A DNA stretch of 64,000 nt from Diadema setosum. Taxonomy: Eukaryota; Echinodermata; Echinoidea; Diadematoida; Diadematidae. Of this stretch, positions 44,069 to 57,287 are shown piece by piece (position 1 is the first letter of the stretch; every line of letters begins with the position of its first letter). The DNA lies in assembly GCA_033980235.1 (NCBI GenBank), contig CM067069.1, forward strand, positions 36,083,992 to 36,147,991, in the 5' to 3' direction. The notes beneath the pieces were generated by a model. It was not told the origin of the DNA. It was given only the letters and a program-made list of their open reading frames with translations, and made no database searches. The translations under genes were made by a program, and so were the position numbers.

Positions 44069-45215
44069 ACTAAACTTTTCCTGGTCATATGAATGGTGGT
44101 ACCATCTACTGGACTATTATTGTTCATGGAACGTATACATAATTTATTATGCCAATTAGCTCATTTTGCTAAGTATGATATTTCATGCAAGGAAAAGACC
44201 ATAACTACACGAAAGAAACGTAACTAAATGTTAGAGAAAGTGAGCAGTTAACAGACAAACATTTCTGACAAGACCCCAGCTAGACTAGGAAAGTGTGACA
44301 GTCATCTCTCTTCTGTAAATTGCCTTACCATTGAGTCTACCTAGACTGTCTCTACGTAAAGTTGGTTAATTATCTTAACAACTATAAAGTTACCATGGAT
44401 TTGGAGCGGTTGAGAAAACTTGAAGTTGATTTAGGAGGGAGTTAAAGTGGATTTTAACTCTGGGTCTCTTGATAAAACGGACTTGAAGCTCATTTGGAAG
44501 TTTATCATTGATTAAGTGGACTTAGTGTTGATTTGAGAGGTTGATCATTGATTATCTTGACTTAGAGTTAATTTTATCTTTTGATAAAACGGGGCCCAGG
44601 TTCCCGTGGGAGCAACTGATATACGGGAGCCTGGTATACCAGGTTCCCAAAATGAAGACAATAGTGCCTGCTTTCGTGGCCTAAATTTATGCTTCTTTGA
44701 GTTAAAATGCCCAGAAAAGTGGGTTTGATAAAAAGATCAGAGTTTTTTCTATCAGCATTTGTTATCTTTCTGTTTGAAAAAACAAAAAAACAAAACACAT
44801 ATTTCACAGTATTATTTACCTTTTTCCTGAATTAGTTTTCGCTCGTTCTGTTGTAAATTCGTACGAACATGTAAACAGCTATTAAGCCTGAGATCAGTTA
44901 GATTTTTGCGTTCGCTGGCCCCAGTCACCCCAGTCAGGTGCCTGGATTTATGTAGAACAAACTCTGTGAGCCCATCAGCGCACGCTCTATTTATACATAT
45001 ACCTCACACCCGATCGATATTTCCATTGTTCACTGGCACATGTACAGTAGTTGACCGTGGAAAGCGGGATACAATGTACCGCTTGACTGCTTTCACACAG
45101 ATGGATTACTAGCCTGTCTGCCCCTCTGTCGACGGGCAAAAAGAATCTCGTTTGGGGGCATTTTAGGCACTCAGAGAATTGCGGATGGAACGGGATAATG
45201 ATTATAATTATGATA
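44069..45215. other. No gene recognised
   Basis: AT-rich sequence with a short GGGAGC/GTTCCC-rich patch (44592-44650), where ACCAGGTTCCC and GGTTCCCGTGGGAGC repeat. Small ORFs only. Confidence 0.35.
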
Positions 45216-45216
45216 T

Positions 45217-45257
<41 letters not shown>

Positions 45258-45832
45258 ACCGGTGACAACTTTTTCAGGCAAAAGTCGGGAATTTCGAAAA
45301 ATCATTTCTTGACTGAATCACATTGCCCATTTCCTAAGCTTTGCATTGATATAAAACACTTGTATTCTTCGGCACCATAAGTGGGCATAGAAAGAGAAAT
45401 AAAATGCACTTTTTGAAGTTGTTAGCCTGTCAAAATTGCGAGAAAACAGGCTTTGAAGATTCACCTCTTTCTCAAAGACAATGTCCGAGCGGCGATGCGA
45501 AGGGAGAATCACCCATCCGTACGATGGTGCCAATCGATGTTAAGCTCCGCCTCTAGCAACCACATCGCCTTCTGATTGGCTCACTGAGAGAGTCAAATTT
45601 CCCGGGCACCTTCCTCGGAGCTCAGCATATGGAGCCGAAAACAATGCGTTTCGCTCGGGTTTGTTTACAGTACGTCTTTCAAGATGGCGAATACGATAAT
45701 TGCACGTGCAGCTGTATGGTGTACATGTACATGTGTATTTGGTGCACGCATTACGCAATGGCATCCACACGCCATGACCATGTGCATGTAACAGGGGCGG
45801 TGGCGAATCCACACATTTACAAATATATATAT

Positions 45833-45881
<49 letters not shown>

Positions 45882-46314
45882 GCTCACCAACCTTGATACA
45901 CTAAAATGGGGGGGGGGGCATTTTCCCAGTGTTCTGAAAACTGCATTGATATGCTATTCACTTACACCAGCACTCACCACACTCAAGCCCAATGCCCACT
46001 GTGCGACCTGGGGGCTGTTTCATCAACGATTGTCAGCGTTGACAACTTGAATCACCATAGTAACAATCAGTGACCAGAGCATCTCAGCCAATCAAAACCA
46101 AGGATTTTGCTGAAATCGTCAGCAAATTGATTTTTGCTGAAAACGTCTGAAATCGTCAGCAAATTCCCTCTAAGTATCGAATCCGTCCAAACACTTTAAA
46201 AATGTCACTTTTTCTCAATACAAAAAAGGTAAAATCATTGTCCAATCTTGCCAAGTTTGATCCTGCTCAAGTTAGGTAACCAAGTCTAATAATTGGAACA
46301 TGCTCATTTTTGTA
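45216..46314. other. AT microsatellites and unassigned sequence
   Basis: (TA)n at 45220-45254 and 45826-45879 bracket a segment of higher GC (45260-45800) with CTGATTGGCTC (inverted CCAAT), GCTCCGCCTC and TTCAAGATGGCGAAT. These are promoter-like words but no first exon can be shown. 46015-46165 iterates GTCAGC/AATCGTCAGCAAAT, a repeat of unknown type. Confidence 0.35.
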
Positions 46315-46385
46315 CTGTAGTCTGGGTGCCAGAGGCTGAACCTTGTTTTACCGTCCACCCAATGTTTTTTTATGGTTTTAGCCTG

Positions 46386-47900
46386 TTTCGGGAGTGCTGA
46401 ATCCGAATCTGGATGATGCAACTCTTGCATCCTTGAGGGTTTTGAAATATTCAAGATGGCCGCCAAAATGGCTGCCAAAACCGGAAATTCCCACGTATTT
46501 CCTTCTAAATGGTGAGATTTTGAAAACAATTGATGGTTTTACTGTATTTCGAGGGTGCTGAATCTGAATCTGGATGATGCAACTCCTGCATCCTTGAGGG
46601 TTTTGAGATATTCAAGATGGCCGCCAAAATGGCCGCCAAAACCGAAAATTCCCACGTATTTCCTTCTAAATGGTGAGAAATTGAAAACAATTGATGGTTT
46701 TTACCCTATTTCGAGGATGCTGAATCAGAATCTAGATGGTGCAACTCCTGCATTGTTGAAGATTTTGAGATATTCAATATGGCCGTTAAAATGGCCGCCC
46801 AAAACGGAAGTTCCCATGTATTTCCTTCTAAATGGTGACAATTTGAAAGCAATTGGTGGTTTTACCCTATTTCGAGGGTGCTGAATCCGAATCTGGATGA
46901 TGCAACTCTTGCATCCATGAAGTTTTTGAGATATTCAAGATGGCCGCCAAAATGGCCGCCAATTAAAACCGAAAATTTTCACGTATTTCCTTCTAAAAGG
47001 TGTGAAATTGAAAATAATTGATGATTCTCCCTATTTGGAAGGTGCTGAATCCAAATCTGGATGATGCAACTCATGCAACCATGAATTTTTTGAGATATTC
47101 AAGATGGCCGCCAAAATGGCCGCCAATTAAAACTGGAAATTCCCATGTATTTCTTTCTAAATGTTGAGAAATTAAAAACAATCGATGGTTTTACCCTATT
47201 TCGAGGGTGCTGAATCCGAATCTGGATGATGCAACTCTTGCATCCATGAAGTTTTTGAGATATTCAAGATGGCCGCCAAAATGGCCGCCAATTAAAACCG
47301 AAAATTTTCACGTATCTGCTTCTAAATGGTGAGATGTTGAAAACAAATTCATATGTAGACCCCTATTTCCTTCTAAACGGTGTAAAATATAAAACAGTTG
47401 GTGGTTTTACACTATTTTGAGTTTGCTGAATTTGAAGCTCCAGGATACAGCTTTAACTTCCTTGAAGGTTTTGAGATAATAAAGATGGTCAAAAATGCAA
47501 ATTTCCATGCAAGCCCTATTACCTTCTAAATGGTGTAAAATTGAAAAGAATTGGCGGTTTTACTCTATTTCGAGGGTGCTGAATCCGAACCTGGTTGATG
47601 CAACTTTCGTATTCTTATTTAAGGGTTTTGAGATGTCCAAGATGATCGCCAAAATAACTGTCAAAAATTGGTAAATTTTAGGCCCTATTCAGCACCATCG
47701 AAACTTGTTTGTTGAAATTCGTCCATTCTTTAAGGTTTTTAGACGTCCGAGATGACAGCCAAAATAAGTGGCAGAAATTCCAGTGTTAATATGTTTTTTC
47801 TTAATAGTATAAAGTAAAAATAAATTGATGGTCTTACCCTATTTCGAGGGTGCTGAAGGTCTTTGAAGGTTTTCAGACATCTATAAATGTCCTGTATGAA
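46386..47900 (+). repeat. Left arm: tandem ~160-bp units
   Basis: Unit landmark CAAGATGGCCGCCAAAATGG recurs at about 46452, 46613, 46775, 46936, 47100 and 47265 (spacings 161-165), then in decayed form near 47481, 47638 and 47748. Other unit words are GAGGGTGCTGAATCCGAATC and ATTTCCTTCTAAATGGTGA. Decay increases toward the loop. Confidence 0.9.
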
Positions 47901-48609
47901 CGGAAACTCCTTAACATTTTCTTATACTAAAATGGTGAAGTATTGTGCTCTAACGGGAAGCGGGGGATTAAACCCATGCAGGGTGAAAAGCAATAATTCG
48001 TATTCTTAAATTCAACTCAGCTGAGCGAATTTGTCAAATCAGCCAAAAGTTATTGACATCCAAAATGCTTGTCACAATGGTATTGTAATATACTGAGATA
48101 TTCTGATATGTCTCAAAGGGAACTTTAACACGTATTGGAAAAAAAAAAGAAGTGATATTGACATCATACTGAAACGTACAAATACAAAGAAAGATACGAC
48201 TGAAAATGTCTTTATGCATAATTGTTAGAAAATAATGCTTGTGGTCGCCAATAATATGGCTCCACAGATGTGAAGTTAATCCTTTTCGGCTATCAATAGA
48301 GTAAAATTAAATTATGGCATGTTGGTATTTGGTGTTGAAACTTGTCTTGTATTCTGACAAGTCTAGCCTCGTATTCTTATGAAACTTGTCGCATATTCTG
48401 AATAGGTCACTGGAAATGGTTGCATCCATGACCACTATAGTAGATATCAATAAGGGTAATTTCAAAAGCACTCTGCGCGATTATGATATTCGTAAGTACT
48501 GGATTATCAACTATTACCTTCCATGTTGTCGTTTGTTTTTTTATTCAGCTTTTTTTTTCACGGCGCGTTACCTGTGATTTGTCCGTCCCCTCGTGTGTGT
48601 TTGTAATAG

Positions 48610-48661
<52 letters not shown>

Positions 48662-49129
48662 CACATACATAATGTTACATCGTATTGAAGAAAACAATTG
48701 AATCATAACTATAAAAATGTCCCACTCGTGTCTTCAACAATGTCATCAAGACCACCAATATAAACCAAATAACCAATTTGAGTGTTCATGGATGAAGAGG
48801 TTAAAACTGCTCATGGATTAAGACAGGTAATGTTGGGTAATTTCAGTACACTTCTCTTGCATCACTATCACAATATGATTTAGATGAACACGTCTTGTCC
48901 ATTTGTTGTTAGTGTTCAAAACTTATCCATTAGTAGAGGAAACAGTGTAATCTTGCAATTATTCAACCGCATCTGTAGTCTTGAAGGGTTCATTGCTGGC
49001 ACACTTGTATTGTACCAACTCAAAGATATCCGGTAGAGCTGGTTTCACTGTATATACAGCAAGTTCAAACTGTGCCATTGACGAAAACCTGAAATCTTTC
49101 AGTCAAAAAAAAAATGGGGTAAAGCCATC
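47901..49129. other. Loop of the foldback element
   Basis: Unique AT-rich sequence between the inverted arrays, with (TA)n at 48610-48655. Two short ORFs have no recognisable domain; no transposase remains. Confidence 0.5.
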
Positions 49130-50100
49130 AATTGTTATCAATTTCTCACCATTTATAAGAAGGAAATACATTAGAGTTTCCGTTTCGGCGGCCATTTTGG
49201 CGGCCATCTTGACTATCTCGAGGTGCATCATCCAGATTTGGATTCAGCACCCTCGAAATAGGGTGCTGAATCAATTGTTTTCTATTTCTCACCATTTAAA
49301 AGTTAATACATGAAAATTTCCGGTTTTAATTGGCGGCCATTTTGGCGGCCATTTTGGCGGCCATCTTGAATATCTCAATACCCTCAAGGATGCAAATTTT
49401 GCATCACCCAGACTCGGATTCAACACCCTAGAAATAGGGTAGATCCATCAATTGTTTTCAATTTCTCACCAATTAGAAGGAAATACATGGGAATTTCCGG
49501 TTTTAATTGGCGGCCATTTCGGCGGCCATCTTGAATACCTCAAAAACTTCATGGATGCATGAGTTGCATCATCCAGATTCGGATTCAGCACCTTCGAAAA
49601 AAGGGTGTATCATCAATTATATTCAATTTCACACCATTTAGAAGGAAATACGTGGGAATTTTCGGTTTTGGCGGCCATTTTAGCAGCCATCTTGAATATC
49701 TCAAAACCCTCAAGGATGCAAGAGTTGCATCATCCAGATTCGGATTCAGCACCCTCGAAATAGGGTATAACCATCAATTGTTTTCAATATCTCACCATTT
49801 AGAAGGAAATACGTGGGAATTTTCGGTTTTGGCGGCCATTTTGGCGGCCATCTTGAATATTTCACAACTCTCAAGAATGCAAGAGTTGTATCATCCAGAT
49901 TCGGATTCAGCACCCTCGAAATAGGGTAAAACCATCAATTGTTTTCAATATCTCACCATTTAGAAATAAATAAGTGGGAATTTCCGGTTTTGGCGGCCAT
50001 TTTGGCGGCCATCTTAAATATCTCAAAACCCTCAAGGATGCAAGAGTTGCAGCATCCAGATTCGGATTCAGCACCCCCGAAATAGGGTAAAACCATCAAA
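49130..50100 (-). repeat. Right arm: tandem ~160-bp units, inverted
   Basis: GGCGGCCATTTTGGCGGCCA plus CTTGAATATCTC recurs at about 49186, 49334, 49508, 49668, 49832 and 49993. The second unit has an extra GGCGGCCATTTT iteration. The ORFs with repeated AILAAILNIS are readings of the repeat, not a protein. Confidence 0.9.
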
Positions 50101-50164
50101 AAACATTGGGTGGACGGTAAAACAAGGTTAGGCCCAAAAAGTGGCTTTGGCACCCAGACTACTG

Positions 50165-51744
50165 GGGTTGTGGTACTTCTCCTATCTCTATGGCACGTCT
50201 TTACATTGTAACTATTTTGGAATGGTGCATTAACTATTCAATTCCTCACTTTTGGTATTTATCTGAAAATTCATGATCTTATTTTCCACTTACCATACTG
50301 TATGCCCAAATACTTTATCCATGTATTTTGAAAATGTAATGATATCTTTGTAGCTGTCAAATGATTACCTGAATTTTTGAAAGCTAGTAACAGATCTATA
50401 GCCTAATTACTACAACCCCAGAACTCACCACCTTTTCTTTTTACACGACTGTTTAAAAATATGGTACACTACAGAACTACAGTGGTAGCTTGTTACAGCG
50501 AGGTCTTCTGGACCTGGAAATTTTGTTGTATGTGTATACATGCATAATTATATGAATACATGTTTTATGTATGCTAAAGTATATACACACATATGGGTGT
50601 ACATGAGTGCCTTGTTGTCCTTTTTGTGTCAGGCATCCCTTTGCATCGTGTTTTCAATGTACTTTATGATTATTATATTTGTTCATACATGTATGTTTAT
50701 ATGTTAACATCATGTTGTATTTTACTGTTACAAAGACATTGTAAATTTCTCATACTCCGAAAGGGGTTGTTAGAAATTGTTCAAATGAACTTTAAACTTC
50801 AAACTTGTATTTCCATGCATGACATGTGTCCAAGGAGGGAGCGCAGAAGGCCTACTTTGCTGGTGTGGATTTGCATTCAGGAATTGGTCATGCATACTTA
50901 ATTTCATTTACTTGTTATCTATAACAATAAATTATCATCAGCTTCTATTTTTTTTTCTGGAGAGGGGGTGGGGTTTCTGCACTGCAGGTCAACCAATAAT
51001 TAGCGGTCCTACCACACAGGACCAGCTTGGAGGCCCTTTCGGCCCACTACTTCTCCTTTCTGGGCCTATTGTGGTATTCGACTGCCACCACATTGTAAAG
51101 CAAGTCATTGATTGGTCCCTGTATCACAGCATGATTTGCTCTTCTTGCTCAGGATACATTTAAAGCCTGAATAGGGCTTTTAGTGAAACAGACAGTGTAA
51201 TCTAGCATTGAAATGTGTGGCTTTTAGAGGGAAATTTCAGTGCAGCTGAAAATGAGTCAGAAATTAGGGAATATTTCTCTTGCAAAAACTCTGAAAATTT
51301 GATCAAGATTAGATGAAAATGAATAAATAATGATATTTGAAAGTTTCGTTAATATTTTCCTGGAAACAGTTCTTAGCAGATAATACGAATAGGCAAACAT
51401 TGAAATCTTCATTGCATTTTTTTTTTTTTAACTGGTCATATAGGTTATACTAGATTTTCACATTTCCAGTGTATTATTGCCTGGGTCACAAATCCCGATA
51501 ACATGCCTAACTGATCATTATTCAAGTTATCTGACGAGGATAACATCAAATTTTACACTTTGATAACAGAAACGTTGAATGTTTGTCATTACATTTATTA
51601 TAGTGGGGTAGCGTAGTGACAGATATACTGATAATCGTGACACGCAGGACAAAAGTGTGATTTTTTCTTCAGACATTTGTATATTATATGAGGATCAAAA
51701 TTAGGGGGTGCTCCAAGAAATACAATTCATTGGCAATATCCGTA
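50165..51744. other. No gene supported
   Basis: 50590-50810 is AT-rich. 50987-51163 is a short open frame after a CTGCACTGCAG acceptor-like string with no known domain. The remainder is AT-rich, with a T run at 51418-51431. Confidence 0.35.
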
Positions 51745-52400
51745 CATCAGAATACGTGACCGTGCATCACACAACGAACAAAAAATCGCACCCTTTGATT
51801 TTACGTGAAGACTAAAAAAAAAAAAAAGGTGAAATCGGTCAACCGATTCATTCTTTAGTTTTTCATATTTTCTGAAAGAGCTATTCTTCTTCTACATTAT
51901 ACTTTAGTTTGGGATCATAAAATAAATGGGACGGTGTGTTTTCAGCAGTTTTTCTACAAACCGTTTTTTTTTTTTTGGGGGGGGGGAAGAGTAGAATGAT
52001 CAGGTATGTCTTAGAGGCACCTTTTCATTTCTTGAAATCCTCTGTACACTCTTCACTATGATAATAATGGATAGAATGAGTAGAATAATGCTACTGCTTT
52101 AAAAGTTGGCATTAATCATGGACGGAATGTGTTCATAAAACACATTCAATATCCCTTTCATTGCTGCTGCTCCACTGGTTTACATCCTGTGTTTTGTCCC
52201 TTTCATCGTACAGCTGCACAGCTTGGTAAAGATTAAACGTTTAAATAGACCCTGCCGTGTAGCCGCTTTTCTCAATTCATACATGTACTTATCCACAGTG
52301 TGTGCTTTCTTTCCAGTATAATTATTTAGATAGGTTAGGGGAGTCCATTTGAATTGAGTAATACATCATTTTGAAGCTTAGAGTCTGCTCTTTCAAAATC
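51745..52400 (+). repeat. Dispersed repeat, copy 2 (partner at 42700)
   Basis: Same order of shared segments as 42700-43390, same orientation, about 9 kb away. A T12/G9 run interrupts it at 51966-51987. Confidence 0.7.
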
Positions 52401-52404
52401 TGTC

Positions 52405-52935
52405 CTTAAAGGACAAGTCCACCTTCATGCATATGTGGATTGAGTGAATGCAACAATATTAGTATGACACATTACAGAAAGTTTGAAAAAAGTCGTATAA
52501 TCTGTTCAAAAGTTATGATTCTTTTTAAATATCTGCACAGTCACTGCTGGATGACAACACTACAACAATGTATGATTTCACATGCGCACATTCTAAGAAA
52601 AATACTCTTTTATAAAAGTTCGCATTTCTTCGACTTGCTCCTGACGTAAGTTAAAGATAATATTATTCCCCTAGCCTTCTGAAAGAGAGAAGTCGAGTAT
52701 CCTTTTGTTAAGCGAGAAAAGTGAAAATATGTTGAATTTTCTTTATTCTTTCTTTATATCGTTGTACACATGTGACATCACAAGGTAAAGTAGTCTTCTC
52801 ATCCAGCCGTGACTGAGCAGAAACTTCAAAAATTCATAACTTTAGAACGGATTGTCCAATTTTAATCAAACTCTCACTGATGTGTGCTACTATTGTTGCT
52901 GCATTCACCTAACCCACGTGTCTATGAAGGTGAAA
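52405..52935. mobile_element. MITE-like repeat with TTAA-adjacent end
   Basis: Left end TTAAAGGACAAGTCCACCTT, internal ACAGTCACTGCTGGATGACA and its inverted relative TCATCCAGCCGTGACTGAGC (52801-52820), and a degraded right end near ATGAAGGTGAA (52924-52934). A TTAA flank with AGGACAAGTCCACC suggests a piggyBac-like or similar MITE. One end is not resolved. Confidence 0.45.
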
Positions 52936-53744
52936 AATCTATATCTGGCGACTTTTTGTTGATCAATCATACCAACCCTGATGAAAATCTCTTCAAATTC
53001 ATGGAAGTTCTAAGGTCTCCTTTAAGTTTAACCAAAATCGAAATACGTAGTTGCCATGGTAACATACCACATAACATTAATCAAAAGTATTTCAAACCTC
53101 TATACATCCCGTCGATCAGTTGTACCTATTCAAATGGAATCTCTTCCAAACTGGAAAAAAGCCTCCTGTAACTAACTTCAACTAAAAAACCTTAGTTTTT
53201 GGTTGCCATGGCAACGTACAAACCAACAATTTTATTTGACCCCTGCTTTATACTCTTGGTACCTTCTATATAACTTTCATATCAAATTTTGTGAAAATTG
53301 AATCTTCCTACCTGGAGAAATAGGCAAAAACATGATTTTTAAAAAAAAGTTCATTGACCTTTGACCTTTGGAAAATTCACTCCGAATTCAATCAAAATAT
53401 TTTAATTGTTCTCAATGTTCTTCCTGCCAATTTTTATCCAGATTGGATATTTCTTATTTTTCGATTTTGATTTCACGTTGTAAGCGTCACACCTGAAAGA
53501 TTTTAGTCTTTCTTATGAAAGTAACTTAGATAACTGGACTTGAATTAATCTTTAAAACTCAACTTTCCCACGAATTCTCCACGTTTGTTTGATAGATACT
53601 TTATTTTTGGCAAATCATAAAATCAATCAGCAAATCAATATACATAAGGTACATAATCATGAACATGTAGGAAATATACAAAGTAAATTCAAAACAGGGT
53701 CGTTTGACTTACATAAACAAAGGTATAGAAGGAAATTAATGATA
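52936..53744. other. Repeat-derived sequence with two X-box-like motifs
   Basis: GTTGCCATGGTAAC (53050-53063) and GTTGCCATGGCAAC (53202-53215) match the RFX X-box consensus. GACCTTTGACC phrases at 53355-53370 relate to other repeats in the window. No coding sequence. Confidence 0.5.
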
Positions 53745-53883
53745 TAATATTAGAGGTGGGCTATAGAGGGTGACATTTTCAGAACATGCTCATCACACCT
53801 TAGTTTGATGACTTTTTACCTACTGACACCATTTTTGAAAAAAAGAACGAAAAAAATGCAAAATCCGGGGTGCCCCGGCCGAA

Positions 53884-55305
53884 ATCGTAAAAAATCCAAG
53901 ATGGCCGCCGTTTCGGCTTTAAAAAGACATTTTTAGCCATAACTCGGCTATTTTTTTGGTCTATTGTGATGATTTTGGTGTCTAACCCCATGTTTTAGGG
54001 GTCAAGGAAATGGATTATCATGATAATTTTAGTGTAAAACCTAAGCTTCTACATGAAACTAACCTTTTCCCCATATTTAGGGTTAAATTTCCTTCTCCTT
54101 TACCCCTACCCCGACCGCCATTTTTTGCACTTTTTTCCGTATTTTTTTTTCAAGTCATGTTTAACTACTATACTCTTAATAACAAGTTCTAGCAATCTGT
54201 ATTTATTTTTATTTTTTTACTACCGACAATACAGCAAGAAATATACAAAATAACTTACGGTATACATGTATGTGTCATGCCAATACTGGTCATGTGGCTG
54301 GTGCATTCAGAATGCATGGTAACTGTGGAACCAGTATTGTACTGTATCTGCTTTATAGTGTCCATTAACATTTTGGTCCTAAGACCTTTAACAATATAAA
54401 TGAATAGATATGATAATAAATATTCCTTCTCCTTTACCCCTACCCCAACTGCCATATTTGCACTTTTTTCCGTATTTTTTTCAAGTCATGTTAACTACCA
54501 TACTCTTAATAACAAGTTCTAGCTACAAATCAACGTGGTGTTTTCTTGCAACAATACAGCAAGAAATATACAAATAACTTACATTATAAATGGTTTACAT
54601 ATGTGTCATGCACTACAGGTCTGAATACCAAATGTTTATCAGCACTACAAAGCAGATACAGTATAAGCACTGGCTTCTGTTACAATGTACCATACATCCT
54701 GAATGCACAAGCCACACTATACCGATATGTGCATGACACATATGTAAACCATATATTATGTAAGTTATTTGTTATTATTTATTATGACATTTATTTATTT
54801 ATATTGTTAAAGGACTTATGACCAAAATGTTAATGGACACTACAAAGCAGATACAGTATTTAATACTGGTTCCACAGTTACCGTGCATTCTGAATGCACC
54901 AGCCACATACCAGTATTGGCATGACTTATGTATACCGTAAGTTATTTGTATATTTCTTGCTGTATTGTCGGTAAAAAAAAATTGCTAGAACTTGTCATCA
55001 AAAGTATGGTAGTTAACATGGCTTGAAAAAAATGTGGAAAAAAGGCCAAAAAAATGGCGGTTGGGGTAGGGGTAAAGGAGAAGGAAATTCAACCCTAAAT
55101 GTGGGAAAAAGGTTAGTTTCATGTAGAAGCTTAGGTTTTCCACTAAAATTATCATGATAATCCATTTCCTTGACCCCTAAAACATGGGGTTAGACACCAA
55201 AACCATCACAATAGACCAAAAAATAGCCGAGTTATGGCCAAAAATGTCTTTTTAAAGCCAAAATGGCGGCCATCTTGGATTTTTTTTATGATTTCGGCCG
55301 GGGCG
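53884..55305. mobile_element. 1.4-kb foldback present only in the left arm
   Basis: Ends GCCCCGGCCGAAATC (from 53874) and GATTTCGGCCGGGGC (to about 55307) with complementary arms: AAGATGGCCGCC, ACCCCATGTTTTAGGGGTCA and TCTCCTTTACCCCTACCCC on the left recur inverted on the right. Centre near 54640 with further nested inverted copies (AGCAGATACAGTAT, ATGCACAAGCCACA). The right arm of the host has only GGCCGGGGC at this point (62706-62714), so this is an insertion in one arm or a loss in the other. Confidence 0.75.
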
Positions 55306-57287
55306 CGTATTTTTTATTTACACGCAAGCCTGTGGCTTTTCGCAATTTAATTCAATGAAACCGCTTGTGATGCGTCTATGCTTACTCCGCTCGGGTTGCG
55401 AAGAGTTCCGTGGGTTACTTGTACTTGTACAGTGCCTCCGCTCCGATTCGATTCGTACACGTGCATCAGTGAGTGTTTGTAGCATGCGCTGTGAAAGTTT
55501 TGCTTGCCGTGGTAGACCTGCATCCAACAAGTCCATGTACGTACATTGTACTAATAACTATGTAAACGAGTGAGAGTGCGAAAACAAGACATTACAAAAC
55601 AAAAAATCTGAAAGTTATGGAATAGGCTGGTACATGTGCATGTACATGTATCAGAGAGTTCTGAAATAACATGATCGCATACTCTAATGACACCTGAATG
55701 GAATGAAATACATTGGAAAATCATGCTTGCCATTTTTCTCATTTTAAAATTAATACATTGTATCAAAAGTAATGTATTTGTCTTTCAGACGCCCCTCACT
55801 CTCTTATTTCCAAAACGTCTCTTTCTCTTCTCCCGTCTCTCCATACATCATAGTATTTGTTCCAAATACAAGCTCTATCTCTCTTGACTCCCTCTCATCA
55901 TGATTTCTGTTTCTAAGACCCCCTCTATATTGTATGTACATGTATTAATGTTATTTCTCAGACCCCATACAACCCCCCACTGTTATATCTGTTGCTATAA
56001 TAAAGGCCCTACATCTATCTTCATACTGATGGTATAGACTATTATTTTGTTTCTCAAACCTGCCCCGCTCTTTTCTTCATACTAGTTTCAAAGACTCACT
56101 CTGCATATTCATTTCTTTCCGACCTCTCTCGACCCCTTCCTTTTTCAAATGCATGACTCGTGTATTCCTTGCTCGATCACTGCTTGAATTAGCCTATATA
56201 TATCATACAATTTATTTGTTTCTCATACTCTCTCTGTCCCTCCCCCTTCTCTCTTTCTGATTCTTAAACTTTAAAATGTTTGTTTACAAGACCACTTTCT
56301 ACTCTATATACATTGATCAGTTTGTCTAGAAACATGTACAGTCACATGTATGAAGGAAAATTACACCACTATTGCATGAAGTCATTATGCACTTTATTCA
56401 CTTCTTTATATTCAAGCACTTTTTTCATGAAGGTACAGATGTAATCTGATCCTCCAATATCCAAGAAGTACTGTAATACAAACTAGAAGTATCACCTAAT
56501 GTGATTAATATATACCCCCAACTAGACACTGAGGCAGTTAGCTCAACTAGCAATGATTACTTTGTATGCTTTTCCTGGAAAAAAAAAAATACCATGACAA
56601 TGTATTGTTCAAGATTGAATAGAATTAACAGTACAGGTTATTTTGCTCACTCACAATAATGTGCCATATCTCAATTCAAGTGCTCAAAACCTGAGTGAGT
56701 AAAGTAAATAAATAAGCAATTTTCATGATTTTCATGAAAATAATGTTACCATGGCAACACAATGTTTGACATTAAGAAAAAATGAAGTTTGCAAAACTAT
56801 AGCTGTCACATGTGCCAAATTTCAAGTCAGATGCTCAAAAGCTGAGGGAGTTAGGTGAATTCACAATATCATTGTATATGATTTTCTTTCAAAATATGCT
56901 GTCACCATTGAGAGCTCACTAATGTCAACAATAATCGACCACTAATGTCATAACAACCACTAATGTGGTTGTCGCATCTTCAAGCTATATGCTTATTTGA
57001 CGACAGTCTTCTGAATTTACACTCCCAATACATGTGCCATATAATTCAGTCAGATCATTTGATTTTCTTTATTCCGAGTGGTTCCAAATCGATGTGTTCT
57101 CTTAGTCTTTTCTTTAATCTGTACACGTATATCTCAGTTTTATATTCGGATGTACACACTGCATGTTCCACTGTCTCGTAAACAAAAAGAAATGACTGTA
57201 TTTCATTTTTATAATATCATGATCGATGCAGAAAATTCTTCATAAATTCATTTGAATTTGGATCGTGCAATATCATAACAACCTCTA

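Larger units (their letters stand above)
46318..50161. mobile_element. 3.8-kb foldback element with tandem-repeat arms
   Basis: Ends TAGTCTGGGTGCCA and TGGCACCCAGACTA, flanked by CTG (46315-46317 and 50162-50164). Each arm is a tandem array of ~160-bp units, inverted relative to the other, with a unique loop of about 1.2 kb. Outer parts of both arms share CTTGTTTTACCGTCCACCCA. This architecture matches foldback elements of Drosophila (FB/Galileo), where inverted arms are built from tandem repeats; homology to those is not claimed. No transposase. Confidence 0.85.

Noticed and set aside
45540..45720. Promoter-like words (inverted CCAAT, GC-rich patch, AAGATGGCG)
   Set aside because: No downstream exon can be shown, and AAGATGGC words are common in transposons of this window.
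49559..49924. 121-codon plus ORF with repeated AILAAILNIS
   Set aside because: Product of the ~160-bp tandem repeat read in frame; not a protein family.
50819..51163. Possible coding exon after CTGCACTGCAG (GQPIISGPTTQDQL...)
   Set aside because: Open for about 58 codons after the putative acceptor, but no recognisable domain, no partner exon and repeat-rich surroundings; not enough to annotate.
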